Positions 9,845 through 17,617 of a DNA stretch of 64,000 nucleotides are shown in pieces. The stretch is from Scytonematopsis contorta HA4267-MV1 (GTDB lineage: Bacteria > Cyanobacteriota > Cyanobacteriia > Cyanobacteriales > Nostocaceae). The stretch lies in the NCBI GenBank assembly GCA_019359035.1, contig JAHHIC010000109.1, forward strand, positions 62,001-126,000, written 5' to 3'. Both the position numbers and the translations under genes were made by a program. Within the stretch, counting starts at the first letter, position 1. Each line of letters begins with the position of its first letter. The notes beneath the pieces were generated by a model. It ran no database searches and was not told the DNA's origin. It saw only the letters and a list, made by a program, of their open reading frames with translations.

Positions 9845-11026
9845 TTATCTTGAGCGAGTAGGGTTAGGATATATCGCTACCGAAGAAATATTTGCACCTT
9901 GTCCAATAAAAATACGAAAAACTACTTTATAATTAGCAATTTTCTTAATAAAAGATGTAAAAGTATCTCTCCCTGTATTATCGTAAGCGACAGAAACATC
10001 ATTGTCACCAAAGTGTGCCATAGCTTCAGAAATAGAAATTTGAAAATCTGGTGCAATAGCTAAAGATATTTGATGTTCAAATGGATTATCCGGTGACTGA
10101 CGTAACCTAATTCCTGAAAATGGAGAGTTACCAGAAATCTCTGATTCATATATACTAAAATATCCTGTTGCTCTTTTTTCTATAAGCACCACTCTAAAGA
10201 TATTTTCAATTAAACTAAGTTCTAAAATAGGTAGTTCTGTTAACCTAATAATCGATTCATAAAAATAATGATTTAAATTCTCTAGTTCAGAAATTTCGTT
10301 GTCTACAAGTTCCCAATTTTCGGGACTATAAGAGTAATCTCTTATATCATTATTATAAGTTTCTGAAATTATAATTTCTTGATTAATATTAGTTGCTAAT
10401 GGTATAATTAAAGGAATATTTGTAGTTATATTATAGTTAACTGATTCTGTTTTGTTGCTTTTATTACTCAATGGAAGAGTGTATCTTTTACTATGTACGC
10501 TGCTTCCACAAACGATACACTGATTCCCCACTTCTTTCCAACTGTCTTCATGGTATCCTATTCGATGATGGTGGCACAAATATATGGTTTCTCCTGGAGT
10601 AAATATTTCTTGAGTTATGGGGTCTTTAATTTCTCCATTACTAATATCTTGGAGAATATTTTCTAAATCGTCTGGTACTGCTGTAGCTGTAAGATAATTA
10701 TTAGTGTTTTGTGTCTTGCTATAATTAATAACTCTTGGACTTACCTGTCTTTCATAATCTATAGTTGTATATGTATCGTTGTCACTGTTTTCTATGCTGG
10801 TGCTAGAATTAGGGGAGTAAGAGACCACACGCTCTATTGCCCAAACAGCAAAAGCAAGTATCCAATAGCTTGGACTCAGGAAACCCATAAAAATAAATAT
10901 TAAAAATAAGCAACCTAGAGTAGAATCGGGAGTATCAGTATTATTGTTCATATAAAAGTTATATACTAATGAAAAATATAATTTTTTAATATTAGCTATT
11001 TTCTGTAAAATTATCTGGTAAATCAT
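9845..11026 (-). CDS. Membrane-anchored RING-like protein, candidate E3
   Basis: 393 residues from ATG 11026; a second ATG at residue 26 (10951) is also possible and neither has a strong ribosome site. A hydrophobic stretch at about 37-68 is one or two membrane segments. Residues 135-174 read DPITQEIFTPGETIYLC then HHHRIGYHEDSW and CIVCGS: the spacing and flanking residues match a RING finger (P-I-x-x-E-x-F, L-C-x-H, Y-H-x-x-S-W, C-x-V-C). Site II ligands (Cys151, a His at 152-154, Cys170, Cys173) are kept; site I is lost except His159 (D and T replace the first Cys pair, S162 the other). The last 130 residues form an unrecognised domain. It sits between JAB and kinase genes in the E1-E2-Ubl operon, so an E3-like role is plausible but inferred. 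Confidence 0.7.
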   Translation of the reverse strand: MIYQIILQKIANIKKLYFSLVYNFYMNNNTDTPDSTLGCLFLIFIFMGFLSPSYWILAFAVWAIERVVSYSPNSSTSIENSDNDTYTTIDYERQVSPRVINYSKTQNTNNYLTATAVPDDLENILQDISNGEIKDPITQEIFTPGETIYLCHHHRIGYHEDSWKEVGNQCIVCGSSVHSKRYTLPLSNKSNKTESVNYNITTNIPLIIPLATNINQEIIISETYNNDIRDYSYSPENWELVDNEISELENLNHYFYESIIRLTELPILELSLIENIFRVVLIEKRATGYFSIYESEISGNSPFSGIRLRQSPDNPFEHQISLAIAPDFQISISEAMAHFGDNDVSVAYDNTGRDTFTSFIKKIANYKVVFRIFIGQGANISSVAIYPNPTRSR

Positions 11027-11058
11027 TATAAATAGTCTTTTGATGTGCTAATTTTACT

Positions 11059-11793
11059 TTAAAATTGTGATATAAAAAGACTAAATAAAATAGCAATAAG
11101 GATAGTTAATCCTGTAATTATAAATACTAACGAAATCGCTATTAATAAATAATTGGATTTATTGTCTATTTTTATAGGTAATTTTTCTATGTTATACTTA
11201 AGATTATGCTTATTATAAATTTCTACATCACATTTTTCTATAAAAAAAACTGGTTGAAGCGATATTGCTTTTTCACCTAAGAAAAAACCTATTTCTTCCC
11301 TAACTGGGTCACAAACTATTGATAAACACCAAGGGTGATAGAAAAAAGCTTGTTGTGTTCTCATGTCGGTTCCAGACATAAACACACCGATATTTGGATG
11401 AGAATGATACCAACCTACAATATTTTCTTGAGGGTGTTCTTTTCTCGCATACTCCATGATTCCAAACCAAGAATCCGATGTAAATTCTAAGTGAGAACCT
11501 GTCCCAATTGTTGCTGGTGCTGCAATTGCTGCTGTTATTTCAACATAGATTATTTTGCTATCTGGGTCTTGATAAGCGTTACCAAAAAGAATTCCTCCTT
11601 GTTCTACTCTCAAATTTGACTCTAAATGTTTCGTAAGGTTATTGAGAGCATCATTTTTTATATATACTTGTGAATTTTGATATTTGACGCTTCTTTCTAT
11701 TCTAAATTCATAAATTGATTTGACTATTGGTTTATAAACATCGTCACTTTCTTCCCAAATAATCTCATTTCCTGATAAATTGATTTGTTGCAT
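11059..11793 (-). CDS. JAB/JAMM metallopeptidase with C-terminal membrane anchor
   Basis: 244 residues. The JAMM zinc site is complete: Glu64 in RVEQGGILFG, His130 and His132 in GWYHSHPNIGVFMSGTD, with Ser140 and Asp143 at the canonical H-x-H-x7-S-x2-D spacing. Residues about 215-244 are a strongly hydrophobic tail, one membrane segment, leaving the catalytic domain on the N-terminal (probably cytoplasmic) side. JAB peptidases in bacterial ubiquitin-like operons process the Ubl precursor or remove it from targets. Its position downstream of E1, Ubl and E2 on the same strand supports that role. A membrane tail is not typical of the soluble CBASS Cap3 or Bil-type peptidases. Confidence 0.9.
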   Translation of the reverse strand: MQQINLSGNEIIWEESDDVYKPIVKSIYEFRIERSVKYQNSQVYIKNDALNNLTKHLESNLRVEQGGILFGNAYQDPDSKIIYVEITAAIAAPATIGTGSHLEFTSDSWFGIMEYARKEHPQENIVGWYHSHPNIGVFMSGTDMRTQQAFFYHPWCLSIVCDPVREEIGFFLGEKAISLQPVFFIEKCDVEIYNKHNLKYNIEKLPIKIDNKSNYLLIAISLVFIITGLTILIAILFSLFISQF

Positions 11794-11835
11794 AATTATT
11801 TACTCAATTCTTTGTCCATAAAATTAACGTGCCGT

Positions 11836-11861
11836 GTAGAGACGTTACATGTAACGTCTCC
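11836..11861. repeat. GTAGAGAC palindrome inside the ubiquitin-like operon
   Basis: Arm GTAGAGAC, core GTTACATGTAAC, arm GTCTC(C). It lies 19 bp past the E2-like stop codon, between the E2-like and JAB genes. It could lower read-through to the JAB, RING-like and kinase genes or stabilise the upstream mRNA end. Confidence 0.85.
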
Positions 11862-11879
11862 AAATTTTGGGGATAAATT

Positions 11880-12383
11880 CTAAAAATATTGCCAAGCAAT
11901 CTGGGGTGTAATTTGAGATTTAAAAGTTTGATTGTCGAGAGGAAATAAAGCTTGATTTTTCATTGCCCAATTTTTAGCATTTGCATTCGCTGGGCTATTT
12001 AAGTTGGTAATATCTTCTGTATATTGAATAATTTTACCAATTCTTAAAACAAGTTCTGAAACTGTTTCTGTCATTGACCAAGAATTTCCTAAACAAATAT
12101 TTAAGTTTGTATAAACATTAGGATGAAAAATTGGCGTAAGAAATTTTGCACTAGCTCTTTCTCTAGGATAATTGTTCCCCAGTGTAATTTCTATACTATG
12201 AGAAGTACGAAATTTAGGTTGATTATTCTCTATTTTCTCGATTCCTTTACAATGATATTCAATTATATATTGATAAACAGGAATACCATTAGTGAAAATA
12301 ATCGCTAATGTTCCACCAGAGTTTGCAACTAATTCTGATAATGCTTGAAAATCGTTATTTAGTCTTTTTTCCCTGACGCTCAT
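11880..12383 (-). CDS. E2-like (UBC-fold) ubiquitin-conjugating protein
   Basis: 167 residues, normal for a minimal UBC fold. The core reads NYPRERASAKFLTPIFHPNV with HPN at 87-89, followed by NICLGNSW with the candidate active-site Cys97; this is strikingly close to eukaryotic E2s (YPxxPP...FxTxIxHPN...ICLD...W). A C-terminal helix region reads NLNSPANANAKNWA, the equivalent of the LLxxPNPDDPLN segment of E2s. Start codon overlaps the Ubl stop by 4 bp (ATGA), so the two are translationally coupled. It should accept the Ubl from the E1-like protein as a thioester and pass it to a target, perhaps with help from the RING-like protein. Confidence 0.92.
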   Translation of the reverse strand: MSVREKRLNNDFQALSELVANSGGTLAIIFTNGIPVYQYIIEYHCKGIEKIENNQPKFRTSHSIEITLGNNYPRERASAKFLTPIFHPNVYTNLNICLGNSWSMTETVSELVLRIGKIIQYTEDITNLNSPANANAKNWAMKNQALFPLDNQTFKSQITPQIAWQYF

Positions 12384-12637
12384 TTTTGACCAGCCTCCAG
12401 AATAGGGTAAAGTTCTAGCACATCATTTTCTTGAACTCCCGCAGAGTTTAATGTAGCGGTGGGAGATAGTTGTTGACCTGTACGTTCTATTCTGATTGCG
12501 TAATTAGAATTTCCGGGAAGATTCCATTTTTGTTGTGTGGTTTGTAGTAATTGGGCAATTGTCAAAGTATCAGGTAAGGTTACAGCAGCTTTACGGGTTC
12601 CATCAGCCATACGCACGACTACTGAAGCATTAGACAT
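12380..12637 (-). CDS. Ubiquitin-like beta-grasp protein
   Basis: 85 residues, starting 6-7 nt after an AGGAG ribosome site. The pattern SVVVRMADGTRKAAVTLPDT (strand-turn-strand), TIAQLLQTTQQKW (helix), AIRIERTGQQLSPTATLNSAG and VLELYPI matches ubiquitin/YukD-like beta-grasp folds. It ends LEAGQK: there is no terminal diglycine. A Gly is present three residues from the end, so trimming by the JAB peptidase could leave ...EAG, or the last residues may be used directly; neither is proven. Encoded between the E1- and E2-like genes, it is the obvious modifier of this system. It could also act as a non-covalent adaptor as proposed for some YukD proteins. Confidence 0.85.
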   Translation of the reverse strand: MSNASVVVRMADGTRKAAVTLPDTLTIAQLLQTTQQKWNLPGNSNYAIRIERTGQQLSPTATLNSAGVQENDVLELYPILEAGQK

Positions 12638-12680
12638 TTTTTTCTCCTAATTGTTAAGAACTATTGATAACTATTGATAG

Positions 12681-13832
12681 CTATTGACAAAATTGAATTG
12701 CTATTTGACCTTGAGATGTGTCGCAGTGCAAAATTTCGTTATTGGGGAGATATAAATCTTGGAATAACAAGTCTTGACTGCTCTCTGACAAAGTGACATT
12801 ACTAAAAACCTCAAAGTCTCTTTCTTCAAGTTTACAGTTTGGGCAAGCTAATTCTGATTCTGGATATTGTCTTAAAGGTTTATTTACATGTTCTTCATAA
12901 CCGCAGCTTAGACACTTCATTCTGCCGATAATTTCATTTCTTAACCAAAGAGTCGGGTTTAAATATCCAGATTTTTCTAAGTTCTGTAAAACTTCTTGTA
13001 CTCGCAACGAAGGCTGATAATTAATGCTAATTGTTGGTTGAATCGTTAAATCGTGTGCCATACATTCTTCTTGACGCTGGATTTGCACTTTGAACGCCAT
13101 CCAAGGATTTAAACCCAAAAATATTTTTTCCCCTGGTTGAAGTAGACCTGTTTTGCCATGCAAATATAACAATGCTTGCTGCACTTGCATTGCTCCAACG
13201 ATAGAAGCAATTGTGGCTGTCGTAGGCATTGTTGATTCTGGTATATTTCGTTTCAGACCTTGGCAAGAGTAGCGCTGGTTACGTCGTTGCCACATCTGGT
13301 CAGAAATGCTGCACTCGTAACAGGCTGCTTCTGTATTCGGGTCAAAAAAGCTAACTTCTCCTTCTGCTATACCCATACCTCCATTAACCCACGGAATTCC
13401 TGCACAATATGCCAGTTGATTTATTGCCCATCTTGCGTTGACACTATCTAAGCAACCAATAATTAAATCATGTTCTTTTACTTCACCAATTCCCAAATCA
13501 AATTCTAAATCTCCGTGAATCGCTTGAACTGATATTTCTGGGTTAATCTCTAATATCTGTTGACGAGCTACTTCAACTTTTGCTAAACCAATATCTTTTT
13601 CGCGAAACAGAACAGAGCGGGTGAGATTGGTGATAGAAACTGTATCAAAGTCAATTACCGTTATGTTACCAACACCTATCAGCGCTAAGTTTTTTAGCAC
13701 TTCATTACCTAAAGCACCCGCTCCTGCAATCAGTACCTTTGCAGCTTTTAGCTTTGGCTGTTCCCACCAATCTATAAGGTTATGCCTGTCGTAGCGGCTT
13801 TCCTGTTCTTGGGTAATGATGAAAGATTCCAT
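12681..13832 (-). CDS. E1-like ThiF-family adenylyltransferase
   Basis: 383 residues. N-terminal Rossmann ATP-binding site GAGALGNE (37-44), acidic pair Asp61/Asp63 in VIDFDTV, Arg72, Lys85, and Asp129 in IGCLDSVNAR are the ThiF/MoeB/E1 signature. CYEC (171-174) is one zinc knuckle; Cys190 in RYSCQGLKRNIPESTMPTTA is in the place of the catalytic crossover-loop cysteine. A C-terminal extension carries KCLSCGYEE (307, 310) and ACPNCKLEE (330, 333), which could complete the first zinc site or form its own ribbon. It activates the C-terminus of the Ubl by adenylation and may carry it as a thioester. First gene of the operon, 43 bp before the Ubl gene. Confidence 0.92.
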   Translation of the reverse strand: MESFIITQEQESRYDRHNLIDWWEQPKLKAAKVLIAGAGALGNEVLKNLALIGVGNITVIDFDTVSITNLTRSVLFREKDIGLAKVEVARQQILEINPEISVQAIHGDLEFDLGIGEVKEHDLIIGCLDSVNARWAINQLAYCAGIPWVNGGMGIAEGEVSFFDPNTEAACYECSISDQMWQRRNQRYSCQGLKRNIPESTMPTTATIASIVGAMQVQQALLYLHGKTGLLQPGEKIFLGLNPWMAFKVQIQRQEECMAHDLTIQPTISINYQPSLRVQEVLQNLEKSGYLNPTLWLRNEIIGRMKCLSCGYEEHVNKPLRQYPESELACPNCKLEERDFEVFSNVTLSESSQDLLFQDLYLPNNEILHCDTSQGQIAIQFCQ

Positions 13833-14303
13833 TTGTGTAGTGGTTTTGATGTATAAATTAAAATTGATTTAATTTTTTATAAATTCTGCTTAGATAAAAG
13901 CAACTACAGTTTATAGGCAAGCCATTCCAGAAATATTCGGTTTTTATCAGTTAATTTTCGTCTAATTTCTTTGAATAAAATTTGAATTATATATGTAGAA
14001 ATATTAAGATAACTTAATTTTTCGCTCGGTTTTTACTGGGATTATTTGTAGCTTTTAAATTTTACGCACTATGCCTGTCTGGGGTTTGGTTCCTTATGAC
14101 AAACAAATATTTGTCAAAATATGGTCGTCCCTGCACCTGACAACCCCACCCCCAACCCCCTCCCCGCAGGCGGGGAGGGGGCTACGAAAATAACTTCATA
14201 ATTCATGAAGTTTTGATTCGGATTATTTAAGGAGGCTACGATTATCCAAATCGTAGCTCCCTCCCCGTACACGGGGAGTCACCGTTGGGGGTGGGGCTTT
14301 TTG
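13833..14303. other. Intergenic, promoter side of the ubiquitin-like operon
   Basis: 471 bp between lpxD (ending 14304, same strand) and the E1-like gene. The half nearest E1 (13833-14130) is AT-rich and should hold the operon promoter. The distal half is a large inverted repeat described separately. Confidence 0.5.
14142..14297. repeat. Large inverted repeat, CCCCACCCCCAAC family
   Basis: Starts with CCCCACCCCCAACCCC plus CTCCCCGC-AGGCGGGGAG and GGGGGCTACG, and ends with CGTAGCTCCC, CCCCGTACACGGGGAG, TCACCGTTGG and GGGTGGGG: the ends are inverted copies, about 45 bp each. Inside are CTTCATAATTCATGAAG and CTACGATT/AATCGTAG hairpins. Related copies lie at 20338-20478 and 43618-43672. It lies between lpxD and the ubiquitin-like operon and may end the lpxD transcript. 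Confidence 0.8.
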
Positions 14304-15347
14304 TTATTTGCTGAATTTTCGTTGTAAATCTTTAAGTGTTTGATATATTTCCGGTAGACGATAACTAAGAGCTATTGCTTTGAGAAATTGTTTGTGAGGT
14401 ATTGCAGGAGTTCCAGAAACTACTTCTCCTGCTTTTACGTTACTAATAACTCCCCCTTGAGCTGATACTGTTGCACCATCACCCACATGTGCTTGATTGG
14501 CAACACCCACCTGTCCTGCGAGGATTACTCGGTTACCTATTTTGACTCCTCCTGCTAGTCCTACCTGTCCTGCTAATGCACAACCAAAGCCTATTTGGCA
14601 ACCGTGACCAACTTGTACTAAATTATCAATTATTGTATGCTTTTCTATTCGTGTTTCACCGACAGCAGGACGGTCAATACATGAATTGCAACCTATATTT
14701 ACCCAATCTTCTAGGACTACATATCCCGATTGTTCCATTTTCACCCAACCTGTAGCAGTTGGTACAAAGCCAAATCCTTCGTCTCCGATAACTGCTCCGC
14801 TGTGAATTACACAGTCACAGCCAATGCGGCTGCGTTCGTGGATGCTGCAGTTCGCGTGCAAAAGAGTGCGATCACCAATTTTGCAGTCGGGATAAATGAC
14901 GACGTTGGGGTGAATACAGACGTCATCACCTATTTCTACATTTGCCTGAACGACTACATGAGCACCAATATAAACATCTTTACCAATTTTTGCGGTGGGA
15001 TGAATCACAGCACTGGGGTGAATTTCTGAAGTGGGACGCCAAGGTTGATAAAATAAAATGATTGCTTCCGCAAATAAAAGTCGCGGTTGTTTGGAAGATA
15101 TCCAGGCTATACCGCGTTCCTGTGCTAAAGCTTGTAACGTTTCATCATGGGGCAAAATTAAAGCAGTCGCATTGGTTGTGGCAACAAAAGAAGCAAATTT
15201 CGCACCTTCTATATAGCTGAGCGTACCAGTATTAGCTTCTTCAATGGATACAATGCTATTAATTTCTGGGTTATGCTCGTTGTTGCTTGTAAGGCTACTG
15301 GCTGTAATTGAATGGGCAAGTTTCTCTGTAATTTCACTAAACTTCAT
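14304..15347 (-). CDS. lpxD: UDP-3-O-acylglucosamine N-acyltransferase
   Basis: 347 residues, normal for LpxD. The N-terminal third (1-110) is the uridine-binding LpxD domain; residues about 110-300 are a left-handed beta helix made of hexapeptide repeats (HPTAKIGKDVYIGAHVVV...). The catalytic histidine is in IIDNLVQVGHGCQIG, and the SYRLPEIYQTLKDLQ tail is the C-terminal helix of the trimer. It adds the second acyl chain to the lipid A precursor on the cytoplasmic side of the inner membrane. It stands apart from fabZ/lpxA here; its upstream neighbour is a surface SLH protein on the same strand. Confidence 0.95.
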   Translation of the reverse strand: MKFSEITEKLAHSITASSLTSNNEHNPEINSIVSIEEANTGTLSYIEGAKFASFVATTNATALILPHDETLQALAQERGIAWISSKQPRLLFAEAIILFYQPWRPTSEIHPSAVIHPTAKIGKDVYIGAHVVVQANVEIGDDVCIHPNVVIYPDCKIGDRTLLHANCSIHERSRIGCDCVIHSGAVIGDEGFGFVPTATGWVKMEQSGYVVLEDWVNIGCNSCIDRPAVGETRIEKHTIIDNLVQVGHGCQIGFGCALAGQVGLAGGVKIGNRVILAGQVGVANQAHVGDGATVSAQGGVISNVKAGEVVSGTPAIPHKQFLKAIALSYRLPEIYQTLKDLQRKFSK

Positions 15348-15469
15348 TGTTCTCTACTACAAAATTTTTGATTTGGTAAGGTATTTGTCGTATTTGACAG
15401 GATTATGTTCTTGGAAAACCAATAAAGTAAAGATACGCTAATACAAGTCACAAATTTTAAGAAACCCTT

Positions 15470-15497
15470 GTAAAGACGTTACATGTAACGTCTCTAC
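15470..15497. repeat. GTAGAGAC-type palindrome
   Basis: GTAAAGAC arm, GTTACATGTAAC core, GTCTCTAC arm. It lies 60 bp past the stop codon of the SLH protein gene (minus strand). Confidence 0.85.
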
Positions 15498-15557
15498 ATA
15501 ATCAAATTCCTATGAAAAATCCCAAACGAATGAAACAAATAAATATAGGACAGCTTA

Positions 15558-17213
15558 TTAAGCACCAACTATATATGGTGAGTCAATAGGTTCCACACGT
15601 TTAGCATCCACCAAAGCTTGATAAACCATCGCAGCAACTTCAGCTCTTGTCGCGTCACGAGTGGGGTTAAGTTGCTTACGGTTAGGGAAATTAACGATAA
15701 GGCGTTTTAGTGTAGCGGTCGCAACCTCATCTCGCGCATAGTTGGGAATTGCACTTCGGTCATCATAAATATTTAAAGCAGCTTCCATACCACCAGTTAA
15801 GCCGATTCCATTGACCAGAGAAACTGTGACTTGAACCCGTTGGATATTTTGATTCGGTCGGAAAGAATTATCTGGAAAACCAGAGACAAAACCCCCGCGA
15901 TAAGCTTGTTGAATCGCATTAAAACCCCAAAAGTTTTGTGCAACATCTTTGAATTTGATTGCATCACGTTTGGGTGCTGGGTTAAAAGCTTTTACAAGCA
16001 AAGCAGCAAATTGTGCCCGGGTCATTGTTGCATTAGGTTTAAATGTACGGTCAGGGAAACCAGAAATTATTTCTAAGGCTACTAATTCTTTTATAAATAT
16101 TTCTGCCCAATGTCCAGAAATATCTGTTAATCCATTATTGGGTGGGGGAGTTGGTGCAGGAGGAGTTGGTGCAGGGGGAGTTGGTGCAGGAGGAGTGGGA
16201 GTAGGAACTGGAACTGGAATTGGTATTGGTTCTGGTTCTGGAGCAGGTGTTGGTTCTGGAGTCGGTGGTGGTTCTGGAGTTGGTGGTGGTGTGGGGGTTG
16301 GTGTTGGTGTGGGTGTGGGTGTTGGTGTGGGTGTTGGTGTGGGTGTGGGTTCTGGACTATTAACTACTTCTATATTTCCTGAAACTTTGCCGATTTGATT
16401 ACCCACAGCAACCAGTTTATTAGTACCAGCATTTTGTACATCAAATTGACCGTTATTACGGAAGATATTACCACCTGGGTTGGTAGAATTTCCTAAATCA
16501 GGCAAAGCATTACCAATAACGGTTAAACCGTCTTGGACATTGCGTTCGGCAACATTATTTCGCAATATTGGACGAGCTTCACCAGAAATAACCATCCCGT
16601 TGCGGTTTTCGGAAATTCTGTTCTCAATCAATAGCGGACTTGCTGTATCACCCACGGCAATACCAAAACCTGTTTTGAAAAAAATATTTGAGCGAATTTC
16701 ACCTTTTGCGTTGCGGGTAATAGCAATACCGTTAGCACCATTTTCTATAAAGGCATTATCGCGGATAACTGGGTTACCTTCCCCAGTAATAAAAACACCT
16801 TCGCGATTACATTTAATAAAAGAGCAATTAGCTACAATTGGATTAGTTGATTCTACCCATACACCGCTACCGCGAGTAGCCAGATTTGTTACCGTAACGC
16901 CCAGTAGTTGAGCAGATGTCGCCATCGCGATAGTGATATTTTGTCTAGCCCAAGTGGGACTGAGGATATTTCCGCTACCCTCAATCCTCATGTTTATACC
17001 TTTGTTTGATTCGTTACCAACAACTGTTACCCCACCAGGTATTTTTAAAGGAAATTCCTCCCCACTGCTGGCGTTGTAATTGCCCTCTGCAAGTAGAATA
17101 TTTGTACCTGATGTAGCTTTTTTCAAAGCTTCCGTAATAGTTTTTAGGGGGGCTTGCTGTGTGCCAGTGTTAGTATTGCTACCCGTGGTTGGGTTTACGT
17201 ACAGTTGAGTCAT
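15558..17213 (-). CDS. Beta-helix (DUF1565) protein with Pro-Thr linker and SLH domains
   Basis: The frame opens at a TTG at 17243, but ATG 17213 (MTQLYVNPTTGSNTNTGT) matches the usual start of this family. Residues 1-290 form a DUF1565/NosD-like right-handed beta helix (repeats of NPVIRDNAF, GIAITRNAKGEIRSNIF type). A linker of about 80 residues is almost pure PTPTPT/PEP/PAP repeat. The last 190 residues hold three SLH motifs (ISGHWAEIFI...FPDRTFKPNATMTRAQFA; FWGFNAIQQAYRGGFVSGFPDNSF; YARDEVATATL...NPTRDATRAEVAAM). In cyanobacteria such proteins attach to the cell envelope through SLH domains. No signal peptide is evident, which is odd for a surface protein but common in this family. Confidence 0.85.
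   Translation of the reverse strand: MTQLYVNPTTGSNTNTGTQQAPLKTITEALKKATSGTNILLAEGNYNASSGEEFPLKIPGGVTVVGNESNKGINMRIEGSGNILSPTWARQNITIAMATSAQLLGVTVTNLATRGSGVWVESTNPIVANCSFIKCNREGVFITGEGNPVIRDNAFIENGANGIAITRNAKGEIRSNIFFKTGFGIAVGDTASPLLIENRISENRNGMVISGEARPILRNNVAERNVQDGLTVIGNALPDLGNSTNPGGNIFRNNGQFDVQNAGTNKLVAVGNQIGKVSGNIEVVNSPEPTPTPTPTPTPTPTPTPTPTPPPTPEPPPTPEPTPAPEPEPIPIPVPVPTPTPPAPTPPAPTPPAPTPPPNNGLTDISGHWAEIFIKELVALEIISGFPDRTFKPNATMTRAQFAALLVKAFNPAPKRDAIKFKDVAQNFWGFNAIQQAYRGGFVSGFPDNSFRPNQNIQRVQVTVSLVNGIGLTGGMEAALNIYDDRSAIPNYARDEVATATLKRLIVNFPNRKQLNPTRDATRAEVAAMVYQALVDAKRVEPIDSPYIVGA
16284..16350. repeat. GGTGTT/GGTGTG microsatellite coding the Pro-Thr linker
   Basis: About 65 bp of 6-bp units (GGTGTG and GGTGTT) inside the SLH protein gene, encoding the (PT)n linker on the other strand. 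Changes by whole units keep the frame, so the linker length can vary between strains. Confidence 0.85.
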
Positions 17214-17617
17214 ATTTAATTTAAAATCAGTCACAAAAGACAAAGATATCCTAGCGCTAAGTTTTACACCTGTCGTGGGGAATATCTAAAATAACTTAAA
17301 GTATTTTATGTTACAAATTTTCATTAAACCTAGACATCTCTACCTGAGTAGTTAATTTGAGGATTTCTAACAGATAAATCATCACAAATTCTAGGGTGGA
17401 AATCCCTTCGTAGGTCTTTAATTCAAGAAGGTAAGGGGCTTACATCCTACAATAAGAGCTAAGATATTTTGATTCTGAAGCCCTTTAGTCCAGAGTTCGG
17501 TAGGAAATTTATCAGTAAATAATTGCTTTACGTGCGAGCTAAAGTGTATATTTATCCAAATCAGTATGGAAATAATATTCATCTTTACTGTTTATACATA
17601 ACAATCCGTAAATAAAT
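17214..17617. other. Divergent intergenic region
   Basis: About 400 bp between the divergent SLH gene and the DUF262 fragment. Holds promoters; no gene seen. Confidence 0.4.

Noticed and set aside
8418-13832. Moco or thiamin biosynthesis operon (ThiF/MoeB, ThiS/MoaD)
   Set aside because: The small protein lacks a terminal GG, and E2-like and JAB genes are present, with no moa or thi genes nearby.
8418-13832. CBASS defence operon
   Set aside because: E1/E2 and JAB parts are present, but no CD-NTase (cGAS-like) gene or CBASS effector is found, and the E1 and E2 are separate proteins, unlike Cap2.
15949-16398. Glycine/valine-rich plus-strand frame of about 149 codons
   Set aside because: It is the antisense of the Pro-Thr linker and SLH region. 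The low-complexity repeat keeps the frame open by chance.
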